A stretch of 64,000 bases of DNA, taken from NCBI RefSeq assembly GCF_018424605.1, contig NZ_QTKT01000006.1, forward strand, positions 124,001 through 188,000, given 5' to 3'. The notes beneath the pieces were generated by a model. The model searched no databases. It had not been told where the DNA came from and saw only the letters and a list, made by a program, of their open reading frames with translations. This DNA is from Marinobacter lipolyticus. Its GTDB lineage: Bacteria; Pseudomonadota; Gammaproteobacteria; Pseudomonadales; Oleiphilaceae. A program made the position numbers and the translations under genes. This document shows, one piece after another, positions 43,590 to 52,768 of the stretch; positions within the stretch are counted from its first letter, which is position 1, and the number at the start of each line of letters is the position of its first letter.

Positions 43590-43808
43590 AGGCACCTCCA
43601 TCAGTGGCCCTGTTTATTACGCTACGTAGCTAACTGTAGACCATCCCGCGCACCTGTCACGACAGGATTGCGCAGCAGGTCGCAATAGAGTAAGAAACTG
43701 TCAGTGGCCGCGGTAATCGTGGCTATTGAGGAAAGCTGGAATACCGGTAGTATGCGGATAACACAATAAAAATCCGATGACGGACAGAATAACAACAAGG
43801 AGCCTGAC

Positions 43809-45491
43809 ATGGCCGTAGAACTAGAGAAGCAGACTTCCCTGCATTGCCTGTATTACTGGGCGAAACAAACCCCGGATAACGTGTACCTGACCCAGCCATT
43901 TCCGGATGGGCGGGTTGAGGACATCACCTGGCAGCAGGCCGCGGATCAGGTTTCCCGCATGGCGGCTCATCTCATCAGTCTTGATTTACCCGAGCGCAGC
44001 AATATTGCCATTCTGGGCAAGAACAGCGCCCACTGGATTCTCTCAGATCTGGCCATCTGGGCGGCAGGGCATGTCTCGGTGCCGTTGTACCCAACCCTCA
44101 ATGGCGATACCGCGGCTTACGTTCTGGAACACAGTGAAGCCCGTTTGCTGTTTCTGGGCAAGCTGGACGGCACCGCCGATGGCTGGAATGACATCAAGGG
44201 CCACATTCCGGCGGAACTGCCGATCATCTCCCTGCCGCTGTCGCCGCGGGACGACACCCCAAAATGGCAGCAGATCGTTGGCCAGTGTGAGCCGGCAGAA
44301 CCGAAACTGCCCGATCCCGATGCGCTGGCGACCATCGTGTACACGTCCGGTAGCACCGGCCGCCCGAAAGGCGTGATGCACAGTTTCCGCACCATGATTT
44401 CGGTGGCCGACGGTCTGCAGCAGCTGTTCCCGGTTTCCTCCGACGAACGCATGTTGTCGTACCTGCCCCTGGCCCACGTTGCCGAGCGGGCGGCGGTGGA
44501 AACCCAGTCGCTGTATTACGGCTTCCACCTGTATTTCGCCAACTCGCTGGATACCTTCCAGGAGGATCTGCAACGGGCACGGCCGACGCTGTTTTTCTCG
44601 GTGCCGCGGTTGTGGATGAAGTTCTATCTGGGGGTTAACGCCAAATTGCCGCCGAAGAAACAGAAGCTGCTGTTCAGCATTCCGTTGCTGAATTCGCTGG
44701 TGAAGAAGAAGGTGTTGAAGCAATTGGGGCTCGATCATTGCCGCGCCGCATTGACCGGGGCGGCGCCCCTGTCGGCGGAAATCATTGGCTGGTATCGCAA
44801 CCTTGACCTGGAATTGCTGGAAGTGTATGGCATGTCCGAGAACTTCGGATATTCCCACGCGAACCGTCCCGGTCAGGCCAAAGTGGGCACCGTTGGTATG
44901 GCCAACCCGGGGGTTGAGCACCGCCTCGGCGAGGGCGGAGAGGTTGAGGTTAAAAGCCCGGGCCAGATGCTCGGTTATTACAAGAACGAAGAGAAAACCC
45001 GGGAAGATGTTACCGACGACGGCTTCCTGAAAACCGGCGACATGGGCGAGATCGACGCGGACGGGTGCCTGCGCATTACCGGCCGGGTCAAGGATCTGTT
45101 CAAGACCTCCAAAGGCAAGTACGTGGTGCCGGTGCCAATCGAAAACCGTTTCAACCACCCCAAGGCGGAAGTGGTGTGTGTGGCTGGCGCCAATCAGCCG
45201 CAGCCGTGCCTGATGGTGCTGCTGTCGGAAGAGGCGCGGGAAGAGCTGGATACTGGTGGTAGCCGTGAGGCGCTTGAACAGGAGCTGGCGCGGGAACTGG
45301 ATGCGGTGAACGCCGCGTGCGAGGCTCATGAGAAACTGGCGTTCGTGGTGGTGGTCAAGGAACCCTGGACCATGGAGAACGGCATGTTGACGCCCACCAT
45401 GAAAATCAAGCGCAATGTGATCGAGAACTACTATACCCGCAAGATGGACGAGTGGTTCGGGCAGAAGGCAAAGGTGGTCTGGGAATTCTGA
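43809..45491 (+). CDS. AMP-binding long-chain acyl-CoA synthetase family protein
   Basis: A 560-residue adenylate-forming enzyme that activates a fatty acid to its acyl-CoA through an acyl-AMP. The P-loop-like IVYTSGSTGRPKGVMHSF is at about 176-193. The A5 block YGMSENFGYSHANR (about 338-350) and A7/A8 region LKTGDMGEIDADGCLRITGRVKDLFKTSKGKYV (about 400-433) fit long-chain ligases. It lacks a signal peptide and should act on the cytoplasmic side of the membrane. AAGGAGCC precedes the ATG. It is a single-gene unit with its own terminator and might supply the crotonase and thioesterase elsewhere in the window. Confidence 0.9.
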   Translation: MAVELEKQTSLHCLYYWAKQTPDNVYLTQPFPDGRVEDITWQQAADQVSRMAAHLISLDLPERSNIAILGKNSAHWILSDLAIWAAGHVSVPLYPTLNGDTAAYVLEHSEARLLFLGKLDGTADGWNDIKGHIPAELPIISLPLSPRDDTPKWQQIVGQCEPAEPKLPDPDALATIVYTSGSTGRPKGVMHSFRTMISVADGLQQLFPVSSDERMLSYLPLAHVAERAAVETQSLYYGFHLYFANSLDTFQEDLQRARPTLFFSVPRLWMKFYLGVNAKLPPKKQKLLFSIPLLNSLVKKKVLKQLGLDHCRAALTGAAPLSAEIIGWYRNLDLELLEVYGMSENFGYSHANRPGQAKVGTVGMANPGVEHRLGEGGEVEVKSPGQMLGYYKNEEKTREDVTDDGFLKTGDMGEIDADGCLRITGRVKDLFKTSKGKYVVPVPIENRFNHPKAEVVCVAGANQPQPCLMVLLSEEAREELDTGGSREALEQELARELDAVNAACEAHEKLAFVVVVKEPWTMENGMLTPTMKIKRNVIENYYTRKMDEWFGQKAKVVWEF

Positions 45492-45502
45492 GTTCCCAAC
45501 GC

Positions 45503-45543
45503 AAAACGCCGGCGGTCCGTGTGTGCGGGCCTGCCGGCGTTTT
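45503..45543 (+). terminator. Rho-independent terminator after the acyl-CoA synthetase gene
   Basis: Perfect 11-bp arms AAAACGCCGGC (45503-45513) and GCCGGCGTTTT (45533-45543) bracket a loop with extra internal pairing. The T run ends the stem, and the symmetric A/T flanks let it serve the convergent small gene too. Confidence 0.8.
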
Positions 45544-45601
45544 CAAATTCCCTTTTCACATCCCTGCGTTGTCAGCCCCGACCGGGGCGTTCAAACGGTC
45601 C

Positions 45602-45799
45602 TCAGTGACCGCCCTGCATTGCCTGGGGCATGTCCGGCGTGGCCGCCTGGGCCTTGCGGCCGGCAATGCGCAGTTTCCTGCCAATAAACTGAACCGCCTG
45701 CCTGCTGGCAGCACGGGTATACTGGCGCCTGACCTCAGCACTGTTGTGGAGGATACTGGACGGCAGCGGGTGAACGGTTGCGATATGCTTCTGAGTCAT
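45602..45799 (-). CDS. Small hypothetical protein, 65 residues
   Basis: A 65-residue basic protein (several Arg/Lys/Gln, no membrane segment or signal) that I do not recognise. It starts at an ATG with AAGGAGG about eight bases upstream, one of the best sites in the window, which supports a real gene despite its size. It contains a basic helix (EVRRQYTRAASRQAVQFIGRKLRIAGRK, about 22-49). It is divergent from the LysR-type gene and shares that promoter region; the inverted repeat at 45885-45928 may regulate both. Confidence 0.6.
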   Translation of the reverse strand: MTQKHIATVHPLPSSILHNSAEVRRQYTRAASRQAVQFIGRKLRIAGRKAQAATPDMPQAMQGGH

Positions 45800-45884
45800 A
45801 GCGCCTTCCTCCTTGGTTGGATGGATGGTTGGGTGGATTGATTAGGGATCTATCTTTAATTTACAAACAATTTTAGGGGTTCTT

Positions 45885-45928
45885 ATTTGCAACGTGAATA
45901 CGTTAAAATCCGTACCCGCGTTGCAAAT
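45885..45928. promoter_or_regulatory. 10-bp inverted repeat upstream of LysR-type gene
   Basis: ATTTGCAACG (45885-45894) and CGTTGCAAAT (45919-45928) are perfect arms 24 bases apart, 11 bases before the LysR-type start. The spacing fits two operator half-sites on nearby helical turns used by LysR dimers, so autoregulation and control of the divergent small gene are plausible. Confidence 0.55.
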
Positions 45929-45939
45929 ATGCAGTAACT

Positions 45940-46848
45940 ATGGACTGGGATTATCTACGATATATTCATGCGCTCGCAATAGGCGGGACCCTCGCCAAGG
46001 CGGGTGAATTACTGGGTGTGCACCAAACCACGGTGTTGCGCCGGCTAGACCAGATGGAAGAGGCGCTGGGGGTTCAGTTTTTTGAGCGCTCCCGCGATGG
46101 TTTGCAGCTGACGCCGGTCGGCGAAACCGCGTTCCGGGAGGCCGAACGCCTGACCGTGGCGATGGAGAATCTGGAGCGCAAACTGGTGGGGCAGGACTCG
46201 GCGCCGGTGGGCAAGGTCCGCCTGGCCGCCGAAGATGCGATGATGAACCAGCTGCTGAGCCCGATCCTCGCTGAACTGGTGCGGGAGTTTCCCGACATTG
46301 AGCTGGAAGTGCTGACCGATAACGACGTGGCCAACCTCAGCCACCGGGAAGCCGACCTGACCCTGCGACCGGAAAACAAGCCCCAGGCCACGCTGGAAGG
46401 TGAGCGCATCGCTGCCATCGAATCGGCGGTGTACGCGTCGGCACAGTACTGCCGGCGCAACCGCGGCATGGACATCGACAATCACCCCGAGCAGTGCGTC
46501 TGGATCATTCCGGATGAAACCTTCAGTCACCTGGCGACCGGCCGCTGGTACCGCCGGCATCTGAAGCAGGTACCCTCGGCGATTCGCTGCAACAGTCTGC
46601 AATCCATGTATGCGCTGGCCAGCAGCGGTGCCGGACTGGCGGTGTTGCCGTGCTACCTGGGGGAGAGCACGAAAGAACTGCGGCGCCTGTCGGAGCCGCT
46701 GGAAGGTGAGAGTGTCGATCTCTGGTTACACGTCAATCAGGACACTCAGCAGATGGCCCGGGTCCGCATCGTGATGGAGTATCTGGTGGAGCGGTTGCAG
46801 AGCCTGCATTCACTGATCGAACCTGGCCCGACCTTTTCGGCGACCTAA
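45940..46848 (+). CDS. LysR family transcriptional regulator
   Basis: A 302-residue regulator. The N-terminal helix-turn-helix has IHALAIGGTLAKAGELLGVHQTTVLRRLDQMEEALGVQFFERS (about 9-51), with VHQTTVLRR in the recognition helix. The effector domain spans about 90-295, with a periplasmic-binding-like fold. The effector cannot be told. It is divergent from the 65-residue gene and overlaps the end of the convergent transglycosylase-like gene by four bases. A short motif DWDYLRYIHALA at the start is common in this LysR subgroup, as in regulators of aromatic or small-acid metabolism. Confidence 0.85.
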   Translation: MDWDYLRYIHALAIGGTLAKAGELLGVHQTTVLRRLDQMEEALGVQFFERSRDGLQLTPVGETAFREAERLTVAMENLERKLVGQDSAPVGKVRLAAEDAMMNQLLSPILAELVREFPDIELEVLTDNDVANLSHREADLTLRPENKPQATLEGERIAAIESAVYASAQYCRRNRGMDIDNHPEQCVWIIPDETFSHLATGRWYRRHLKQVPSAIRCNSLQSMYALASSGAGLAVLPCYLGESTKELRRLSEPLEGESVDLWLHVNQDTQQMARVRIVMEYLVERLQSLHSLIEPGPTFSAT

Positions 46849-47528
46849 CCGCAGAACGGCCAGAACTGATACCAGCGCCAGCACTGGAATTCCTGCTCAC
46901 AGGTTTGCAGTTGATTGTCGTAGCGGAAGGCGCGGTTCTGCACGCGCTGTGCCAGCGCCACCACCTGGGGTTTGGCGTTGTAGCTGCGGCGGGCGTAACC
47001 GGCGCGGCCTTCGTGGTACGCCAGGTACAGTTTGCGGGGGCTGTGAAACGGAATGCCCAGCTGTCGGTTGGTGAGATGGTTGTACCAGCCGACAAAGTCC
47101 AGCGCGTGGGCCATGTGGGTGCGCACCACAAACGGCCCGTCGCCATTGGCCTCCAGATACTCGCCCCACGCCGGGTCCAGTGCCTGGGCGTAGCCGTAGG
47201 CCGAGGTCGGACGCGTCCACGGAATCACCCCCCACAGGGTGGTGCGCGGTGGCCGCGCGTGGCTGCGAAACGAGGATTCGTAATACACGAAGGCCATCTG
47301 GGTGGCGATAGGCGTGCCCCATTTTCGCTGGGATTCTTTGGCGTAGTCGTACCAGACCGGCTGTTCCCGGAAGATCTCGCAGACATTTTCCTGCTGCAAT
47401 GGGGGATCGGGCTCCAGCAGGCTGAACCTCAGCGTCGCCCAGGTGGCGATCACCAGCCCCAGCACCGGCAGCCCGTACCATTTCAGCCGTGCCTTCCAGA
47501 CATTAAGACGTTTACTGAGCTTACTCAT
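46845..47528 (-). CDS. Transglycosylase SLT domain-like protein
   Basis: A 227-residue protein with one N-terminal membrane helix (about 18-35), so the domain faces the periplasm. The probable catalytic Glu84 lies in AFVYYESSFRSHARPP, followed by TSAYGYAQALDPAW (the G-x-x-Q motif of SLT domains, here GYAQA), DFVGWYNHLTNRQLGI and AYHEGRAGYARRSYNAKP. It is shorter than typical membrane-bound Slt proteins and may be an EtgA/Slt-like muramidase. The C-terminus is rich in Trp, Cys and Phe (CWRWYQFWPFCG). Convergent with the LysR gene. Confidence 0.78.
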   Translation of the reverse strand: MSKLSKRLNVWKARLKWYGLPVLGLVIATWATLRFSLLEPDPPLQQENVCEIFREQPVWYDYAKESQRKWGTPIATQMAFVYYESSFRSHARPPRTTLWGVIPWTRPTSAYGYAQALDPAWGEYLEANGDGPFVVRTHMAHALDFVGWYNHLTNRQLGIPFHSPRKLYLAYHEGRAGYARRSYNAKPQVVALAQRVQNRAFRYDNQLQTCEQEFQCWRWYQFWPFCG

Positions 47529-47652
47529 GGGCTGGAAAACCAGAACCCTCCGTTACCCTACCAATTTGTCATCCAATTGCGCCCCTGGTCGCTTGCAGGG
47601 TGGGCTTTCGCCATGGCATAAACCGCCCATCGACCTCTGCGGATGATAGGCC

Positions 47653-48474
47653 ATGAAAGCATTTTCCCAAATTAAACCGGTTTTAGTATCTGTTGCCCTG
47701 CTGTGGGGAACCGCCCAGGCGGCGCCATCGGCCGATGCCGTGCTGGATGCGTCGCCCATTGATGACATTGTTGCCCAGTACCCCGCGATGATGAGCCAGG
47801 GCATCCGCGACGGACTGAAGCGCAGTGGCCGGGTGCCGCCGTTTGCCGCCGACACCATCGGCCATATGGTCAGTAGCAGCTTCAACGCTCGGGACATCCA
47901 GGCGCAGATTGTCGCGGACCTTGAGTCGAATCTCAGTGAAGCGCAGTTGCAGTCGGTCATGGATTGGTATGACACCCCGCTGGCACAGAAAATCGCCGAG
48001 GCGGAAATCGCCGCCTCGCGCCCCGAGGCCTGGGCGGAGATCCAGGCACAGGCGCCGGCGCTGAACAAGCGCTTCCGCGGCAGTGAGCGCGTGGAGATGT
48101 TTGATCGTTTCGATAACGCTTCGCGGGCCACCGAGAGCGCGGTGGACACCTCTATCGCCGTCCAGTCAGGCCTGGCGACCGCGTTATCGGCCCTCAAAGG
48201 CGCAGATGCCGCCTCTTTCGAGCAGATCCAGGCGCAGATTGAAAATCAGCGCGGTATGCTCGAGGGCATGGTGAACCAGCAGGTGTTCGACAGTTATCTG
48301 TTCACCTACCGTGACATCAGTGCCTCCGAGCTGGATCTGTACATCCGCTTCCTGGAGAGCGACGCCGGTGCGCGTTTCTCCGGCGTAGTGACGAACAGCA
48401 TCCAGCGGGCCATCACCGCTCCGATCGAGTCCATCGGCAACCAGATGGTGCGGTTTCTCAACCCCGCGAGCTGA
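47653..48474 (+). CDS. DUF2059 domain-containing exported protein
   Basis: A 273-residue secreted protein. A signal peptide (1-24) precedes two halves, each a helical DUF2059-like unit: VMDWYDTPLAQKIAEAEI (about 98-115) carries the conserved W-Y-x-S/T-P-L-x-x-K-I-x-x-x-E signature; the second half (FRYRDISASELDLYIRFLESDAGARF-like, about 216-241) resembles it. Function is unknown; the family often occurs near envelope genes. It is flanked by a divergent SLT-like gene and followed by the M24-type gene, 76 bases away. Confidence 0.8.
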   Translation: MKAFSQIKPVLVSVALLWGTAQAAPSADAVLDASPIDDIVAQYPAMMSQGIRDGLKRSGRVPPFAADTIGHMVSSSFNARDIQAQIVADLESNLSEAQLQSVMDWYDTPLAQKIAEAEIAASRPEAWAEIQAQAPALNKRFRGSERVEMFDRFDNASRATESAVDTSIAVQSGLATALSALKGADAASFEQIQAQIENQRGMLEGMVNQQVFDSYLFTYRDISASELDLYIRFLESDAGARFSGVVTNSIQRAITAPIESIGNQMVRFLNPAS

Positions 48475-48550
48475 AGATCGGGCCGATAGTTGAACAACTG
48501 AAGTTTTGGGTCCACGCTCTTTAGAAGGATGCTTGCCGGGAGGAAGCCCA

Positions 48551-49729
48551 GTGGACTTCAACGCCTACCAGACCGCACTGACCACTGCCGCACGGGGTGC
48601 GGAGTGTCCGTTCCCCCCGGCAGAATTCGAGCAGAGGCTGGCCAGGGTGCGCGCCGGCATGGCCGGAGACGATATCAGCGCCCTGCTGTTAACGGACCCC
48701 TCCGATATTTTCTACCTGACCGGTTACAGCACCTTTGAGGTATCGGTGCACGTGGCGCTGGTGGTAACGCCCGCCGCTCTGCTGCTGCAGGTGCCATCCA
48801 TCGAGGTGGGGCCGGCCATGGTCACTACCCGCGTCGAACGGGTTGCGGGCTATCGCTGGGAGGGGATCGGCGAAGTGCTGGAACCGCTGGTCGAGGCGCT
48901 GTCCGGCTACGAGGAACGGGTTGGCATCGATTTCTGGCACGGTTCCCTGCGCCATGGCGTAATCGAAGGTATCCGCACCCGGCTACCGGACATCCGCTTC
49001 GTCGACAGTGCCTTGCTGCTCAAGCGCGTTCGCATCGTGAAGTCCGCCGCGGAGCTGGCCTGCCTGCGCCGCAGTGCTCACGTCACCGGGCTTGCTCTGA
49101 AGACCGCAGCGGCAGCGGTGCGCCATGGGGTCAGTGACAATGAAATTGCAGCAGTCGGCGCCCAGGCCCTGTTGGCAGCGGGCAGCGAGTTCATGAGCAT
49201 GCAACCGATCGTCACCGTCGGTGCACGCAGCAGCATCATCCACACCAATCACAAGCGCTTTGCCATCGAACCGGGCGATCCGGTTTTTCTGGAGTTCGGC
49301 GCGGCCTGGAAACGTTACACCGCTCCGATGATGCAGACCGTGGTCGCCGGTAAGCCGACCCGGGACATGCAACGGGTATTCGATGGCTGCCGCCGCGTGG
49401 TGGATGCGTTGCTTGGTGCGATCAGGCCGGACGCCAGTTTCGACGCCGCCGCACGAGGTGCGGAAGATGCCCTGTCGCCCCTGGCAGGCGAGGTGTTTTT
49501 CTCCGGCGTTTTCGGCTATACCGTCGGGGCTCAGTTCCCCCCGTCCTGGGTTGAGGGCTCCGGATTTATCGCCCGTGGTCAGTCTCTGTGCTTTCAGCCG
49601 GGGATGGTGTTTCACCTGCCCATCTGCCTGCGCATTCCCGGCCTCTGGGGTATCGGGTGCAGTGAAACCATTGTGGTGACAGACACCGGGGCAGACACCC
49701 TCACCAGCAACCCCTGGTCGCTGACCTAG
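48551..49729 (+). CDS. M24 family protein, creatinase/ectoine hydrolase (DoeA)-like
   Basis: A 392-residue pita-bread-fold protein with the N-terminal creatinase domain (about 25-160, including TDPSDIFYLTGYSTFE) and the M24 domain. The metal sites of metallo-members are mostly absent: LEFGAAWKRYTAPMMQTV replaces the usual D-x-G ... D-x-T-R-T, GYTVGAQFPPSW replaces the GHGxG His, and only the last Glu in GIGCSETIVVTD is kept. This metal-free look is typical of creatinase and DoeA, which hydrolyse ectoine to N-acetyl-diaminobutyrate. No other doe gene is adjacent, so ectoine is only a suggestion. GTG start at 48551 with GGGAGG upstream. Confidence 0.7.
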   Translation: MDFNAYQTALTTAARGAECPFPPAEFEQRLARVRAGMAGDDISALLLTDPSDIFYLTGYSTFEVSVHVALVVTPAALLLQVPSIEVGPAMVTTRVERVAGYRWEGIGEVLEPLVEALSGYEERVGIDFWHGSLRHGVIEGIRTRLPDIRFVDSALLLKRVRIVKSAAELACLRRSAHVTGLALKTAAAAVRHGVSDNEIAAVGAQALLAAGSEFMSMQPIVTVGARSSIIHTNHKRFAIEPGDPVFLEFGAAWKRYTAPMMQTVVAGKPTRDMQRVFDGCRRVVDALLGAIRPDASFDAAARGAEDALSPLAGEVFFSGVFGYTVGAQFPPSWVEGSGFIARGQSLCFQPGMVFHLPICLRIPGLWGIGCSETIVVTDTGADTLTSNPWSLT

Positions 49730-50688
49730 TCCAGCTGCAGTTCGGTCAGGTAGACGGTGCGAGGTTGCGGCAGCCGGATCACGAAAATCCCCAGCCGGCG
49801 GATGTCGGACATGTCCATGGGCCGTGTGTGCGGCGCGTCTCTGACGGCGTCGAGGCTGAGGGTGAAACGGTTCAGACCGGGCTCCAGTTGCAGTTGCGTG
49901 TTGAAACGGTCGTTGTAGGTATTGGCATTGCGCTCGTGGGCAACGTCGTTGATGCGCAGCGTCATGGTGAAGCGGTCATCGTGGGGGTTGAACAACGATA
50001 TCCGGAGCTGGTCATAATCGCGCCAGTCTGCCGGCAGGTTGTCCAGGGATGCGCCGGAATAGAGTTTGGTGTTCAGCGAAATTTCCAGACTCCTGCCGCC
50101 CGCCGGATTGCCACCCTGGCTGTGCAGGGGGGAGGGCGACACCGGCCCGCGCCAGAACAGGGTTGGCTCTTCGTGGGCAAAATTGTAGAGCTGCGGTAGC
50201 TGGCGATTGATCTCGAATTGCCTGGCCGCCACCACCCCGGCAGCACCCAGCTCGAACGTCACCAGTGCCAGCGATATCAGCGCCAGCAGGGGATTCATAC
50301 CGGGCGCCGGCTGGCGGGCGGTGATCAGCGGGTGCCAGGCCAGCACCAGCCACAACCCTATCTGGTTGCGCAGTACGTCTCGCCAGTCTTCCTGTCGTGC
50401 CAGCCCGGATTGCAGCAATTCGATGGCAACACCGATCACCAGCACCACAAGCGTGGTGACCACCCACAGCCGCCGGCCGTGCAGCCAGCGCCAGGGCTGC
50501 ACCGCGAAGGTGGCCAGGGCAAAGAAAATGAGGTGGCCCAGATCCCACAGCGCCCTGTCGAGGGGTGTGGATGACCAGTCCGGCCCGCCGACAAAAAACA
50601 GCGGGACGATGAGTACGACACTCGCGGCGGCCAATGCCTGCAGGAGCTGGCCGCCGCGAAGGTTGGGCAGGATGAAGCCGTTACCCAT
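49726..50688 (-). CDS. VanZ-like membrane protein
   Basis: A 320-residue protein. Four to five membrane segments at about 15-35, 48-65, 74-92, 110-130 and 138-160 follow the VanZ layout (LWDLGHLIFFALATFAV, ELLQSG). The C-terminal 160 residues form a beta-rich extracytoplasmic domain (e.g. LEISLNTKLYSGASLDNLPADWRDY, LRISLFNPHDD, LTELQLD) reminiscent of carbohydrate-binding folds, unusual for plain VanZ. Members of VanZ affect teicoplanin resistance in Gram-positives, but in Gram-negatives the role is unknown. Its start overlaps the parvulin stop by one base (TGATG), so expression is coupled. Confidence 0.75.
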   Translation of the reverse strand: MGNGFILPNLRGGQLLQALAAASVVLIVPLFFVGGPDWSSTPLDRALWDLGHLIFFALATFAVQPWRWLHGRRLWVVTTLVVLVIGVAIELLQSGLARQEDWRDVLRNQIGLWLVLAWHPLITARQPAPGMNPLLALISLALVTFELGAAGVVAARQFEINRQLPQLYNFAHEEPTLFWRGPVSPSPLHSQGGNPAGGRSLEISLNTKLYSGASLDNLPADWRDYDQLRISLFNPHDDRFTMTLRINDVAHERNANTYNDRFNTQLQLEPGLNRFTLSLDAVRDAPHTRPMDMSDIRRLGIFVIRLPQPRTVYLTELQLD

Positions 50689-50966
50689 CAGCCTCGGCTG
50701 GTTACTTCCAGCAGGTGGTAGCCAAACTGGGTCTTGATCGGGCCGATGACGGTGTTCAGGTCACTGCTGAACACGGCCTTGTCGAATTCCGGCACCATCT
50801 GGCCCGGGCCGAAGGAGCCCAGATCACCGCCGTTGCGACCGGAAGGGCAGGAGGAGTGCTGCTTTGCCACTTCAGCGAAGTCCTGACCACCTTCGATGGC
50901 CTGCTTGAGCTCTTCGCATTTTGCTTCGCTGTCGACCAGGATGTGGCGTGCGGTTGCCTGTGTCAT
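50688..50966 (-). CDS. ppiC: Peptidyl-prolyl cis-trans isomerase, parvulin (PpiC-like)
   Basis: A 92-residue stand-alone parvulin. The chain ARHILVDSEAKCEELKQAIEGGQDFAEVAKQHSSCPSGRNGGDLGSFGPGQMVPEFDKAVFSS is typical, with the active-site His at residue about 8 (RHIL), Cys/Ser near 38-41 (SSCPS) and Met/Phe in QMVPEF. There is no signal peptide, so it acts in the cytoplasm like E. coli PpiC. The ATG at 50964-50966 follows AGGA; a longer frame to 51041 has no support. It is co-transcribed with the VanZ-like gene. Confidence 0.92.
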   Translation of the reverse strand: MTQATARHILVDSEAKCEELKQAIEGGQDFAEVAKQHSSCPSGRNGGDLGSFGPGQMVPEFDKAVFSSDLNTVIGPIKTQFGYHLLEVTSRG

Positions 50967-51148
50967 GGATTGTGTCCTGTTGGTTTCAATGAATGGGTAC
51001 GTCCGGGTAAGAATGCTGCCCGCCCCGCCCGCCGGAGGCAAGTGGTTTTTATCCGTGTTTCTGCGGCCTCACGGTTGTCGCCGTAAATCTGTACAATGCC
51101 GCCTTTTCTCTGCCGGCGTGTCCGGCCCTTACCAGACAGGTCAGTTTC

Positions 51149-52735
51149 TTGATTTCCACCGCCAATATCACCATGCAGTTCGGGGCCAAGCCTCTGTTTG
51201 AAAACGTATCCGTAAAGTTCGGCCATGGCAACCGCTACGGTCTGATCGGCGCCAACGGCTGCGGCAAGTCCACGTTCATGAAAATCCTCGGTGGCGATCT
51301 GGAACCGTCGGCGGGGCAGGTCATGCTCGAGCCCAATGTCCGCCTGGGTAAACTGCGGCAGGACCAGTTCGCCTATGAGACCTGCTCAGTCATGGACACC
51401 GTGATCATGGGCCATGAAGAACTGTGGAACGTCAAGAAAGAGCGTGACCGCATCTATTCGCTGGCGGAGATGAGCGAGGAAGACGGCATGGCCGTGGCGG
51501 ACCTGGAAGTGCAGTTCGCCGAGATGGACGGCTACACCGCCGAATCCCGCGCCGGTGAACTGTTGCTGGGACTGGATATTCCGCTGGAACAACATGATGG
51601 CCCTATGAGTGCCCTGGCGCCGGGCTGGAAGCTGCGAGTGCTGCTGGCTCAGGCGCTGTTTTCCGACCCGGACGTGCTGCTGCTGGACGAGCCCACCAAC
51701 CACCTGGACATCAACACCATCCGCTGGCTGGAAAACATTCTGGTGGCCCGCAACAGCACCATGATTATCATCTCCCACGACCGCCATTTCCTGAACAGCG
51801 TGTGCACCCACATGGCGGATCTGGACTATGGCGAGTTGCGGCTGTTCCCGGGCAACTACGACGAATACATGACCGCCGCTACTCAGGCCCGCGAGCGCAT
51901 GTTGTCGGACAACGCCAAGAAAAAGGCCCAGATTGCCGAACTGCAGCAATTCGTCAGCCGCTTCTCGGCCAACGCCTCCAAGGCCAAGCAGGCCACCTCC
52001 CGCGCCCGCCAGATAGACAAGATCCAGCTGGAGGAGGTCAAGCCCTCAAGCCGGGTCAGCCCGTTTATCCGTTTCGAGCAGGCCAAGAAACTGCACCGCC
52101 AGGCCGTGACCCTCGACAAGATGACCAAGGGGTTTGATGACAAGCCGCTGTTCAAAAACCTCAGTCTGCAGGTTGAAGCGGGGGAGCGAGTGGCGATCAT
52201 TGGCCCTAACGGCATCGGTAAAACCACGCTGCTGCAGTGTATGGCCGGCGCCTATACGCCGGACAGCGGTGAGGTGAAGTGGACCGACAGTGCGGAAGTG
52301 GGCTACTTCGCCCAGGACCACACCGCGGACTTTGCTGACGACGCCACCCTGACCGACTGGATGGCGCAGTGGACCAAGGGTGGCGAGCAGCTGGTGCGGG
52401 GAACCCTGGGCCGTATGCTGTTCTCCGGCGACGACATCGGCAAATCGGTGCGGGTGATCTCCGGGGGAGAGCAGGGGCGGATGCTGTTCGGCAAGCTGAT
52501 TCTGCAGAAGCCCAACGTGATGCTGATGGACGAGCCGACCAACCACCTGGATATGGAGTCCATCGAGGCGCTGAACCTGGCGCTGGAGAACTACCCGGGG
52601 ACGCTGATTTTCGTCAGCCACGATCGGGAGTTTGTTTCTTCGTTGGCTACGCGGATTATTGAGCTCAAGGCCGACGGTATTACCGATTTTAGCGGGTCTT
52701 ATGATGATTATCTTCGGAGTCAGGGGTACGTTTAA
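51149..52735 (+). CDS. ybiT: ABC-F family ATPase YbiT
   Basis: A 528-residue soluble protein with two ABC domains and no membrane part, a ribosome-binding ABC-F factor. The first Walker A GANGCGKS lies at 34-41 and first Walker [12 protein letters not shown] at about 181-191; the first signature is degenerate (ALAPGWKLR), as in E. coli YbiT. The second half has GPNGIGKT (about 352-359), ISGGEQGR and [17 protein letters not shown]. The linker [31 protein letters not shown] is near-identical to YbiT. A TTG (51149) is the start, matching the family N-terminus. Possible role in restarting stalled ribosomes. Confidence 0.93.
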   Translation: MISTANITMQFGAKPLFENVSVKFGHGNRYGLIGANGCGKSTFMKILGGDLEPSAGQVMLEPNVRLGKLRQDQFAYETCSVMDTVIMGHEELWNVKKERDRIYSLAEMSEEDGMAVADLEVQFAEMDGYTAESRAGELLLGLDIPLEQHDGPMSALAPGWKLRVLLAQALFSDPDVLLLDEPTNHLDINTIRWLENILVARNSTMIIISHDRHFLNSVCTHMADLDYGELRLFPGNYDEYMTAATQARERMLSDNAKKKAQIAELQQFVSRFSANASKAKQATSRARQIDKIQLEEVKPSSRVSPFIRFEQAKKLHRQAVTLDKMTKGFDDKPLFKNLSLQVEAGERVAIIGPNGIGKTTLLQCMAGAYTPDSGEVKWTDSAEVGYFAQDHTADFADDATLTDWMAQWTKGGEQLVRGTLGRMLFSGDDIGKSVRVISGGEQGRMLFGKLILQKPNVMLMDEPTNHLDMESIEALNLALENYPGTLIFVSHDREFVSSLATRIIELKADGITDFSGSYDDYLRSQGYV

Positions 52736-52768
52736 GGCCCCCGGGACTCTGATTTCGGTGGTTGTGGA

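Noticed and set aside
44043-45329. 428-codon minus-strand frame opposite the acyl-CoA synthetase gene
   Set aside because: Same antisense artefact: no motif, no ribosome-binding site, composition mirrors third-position GC of the real gene.
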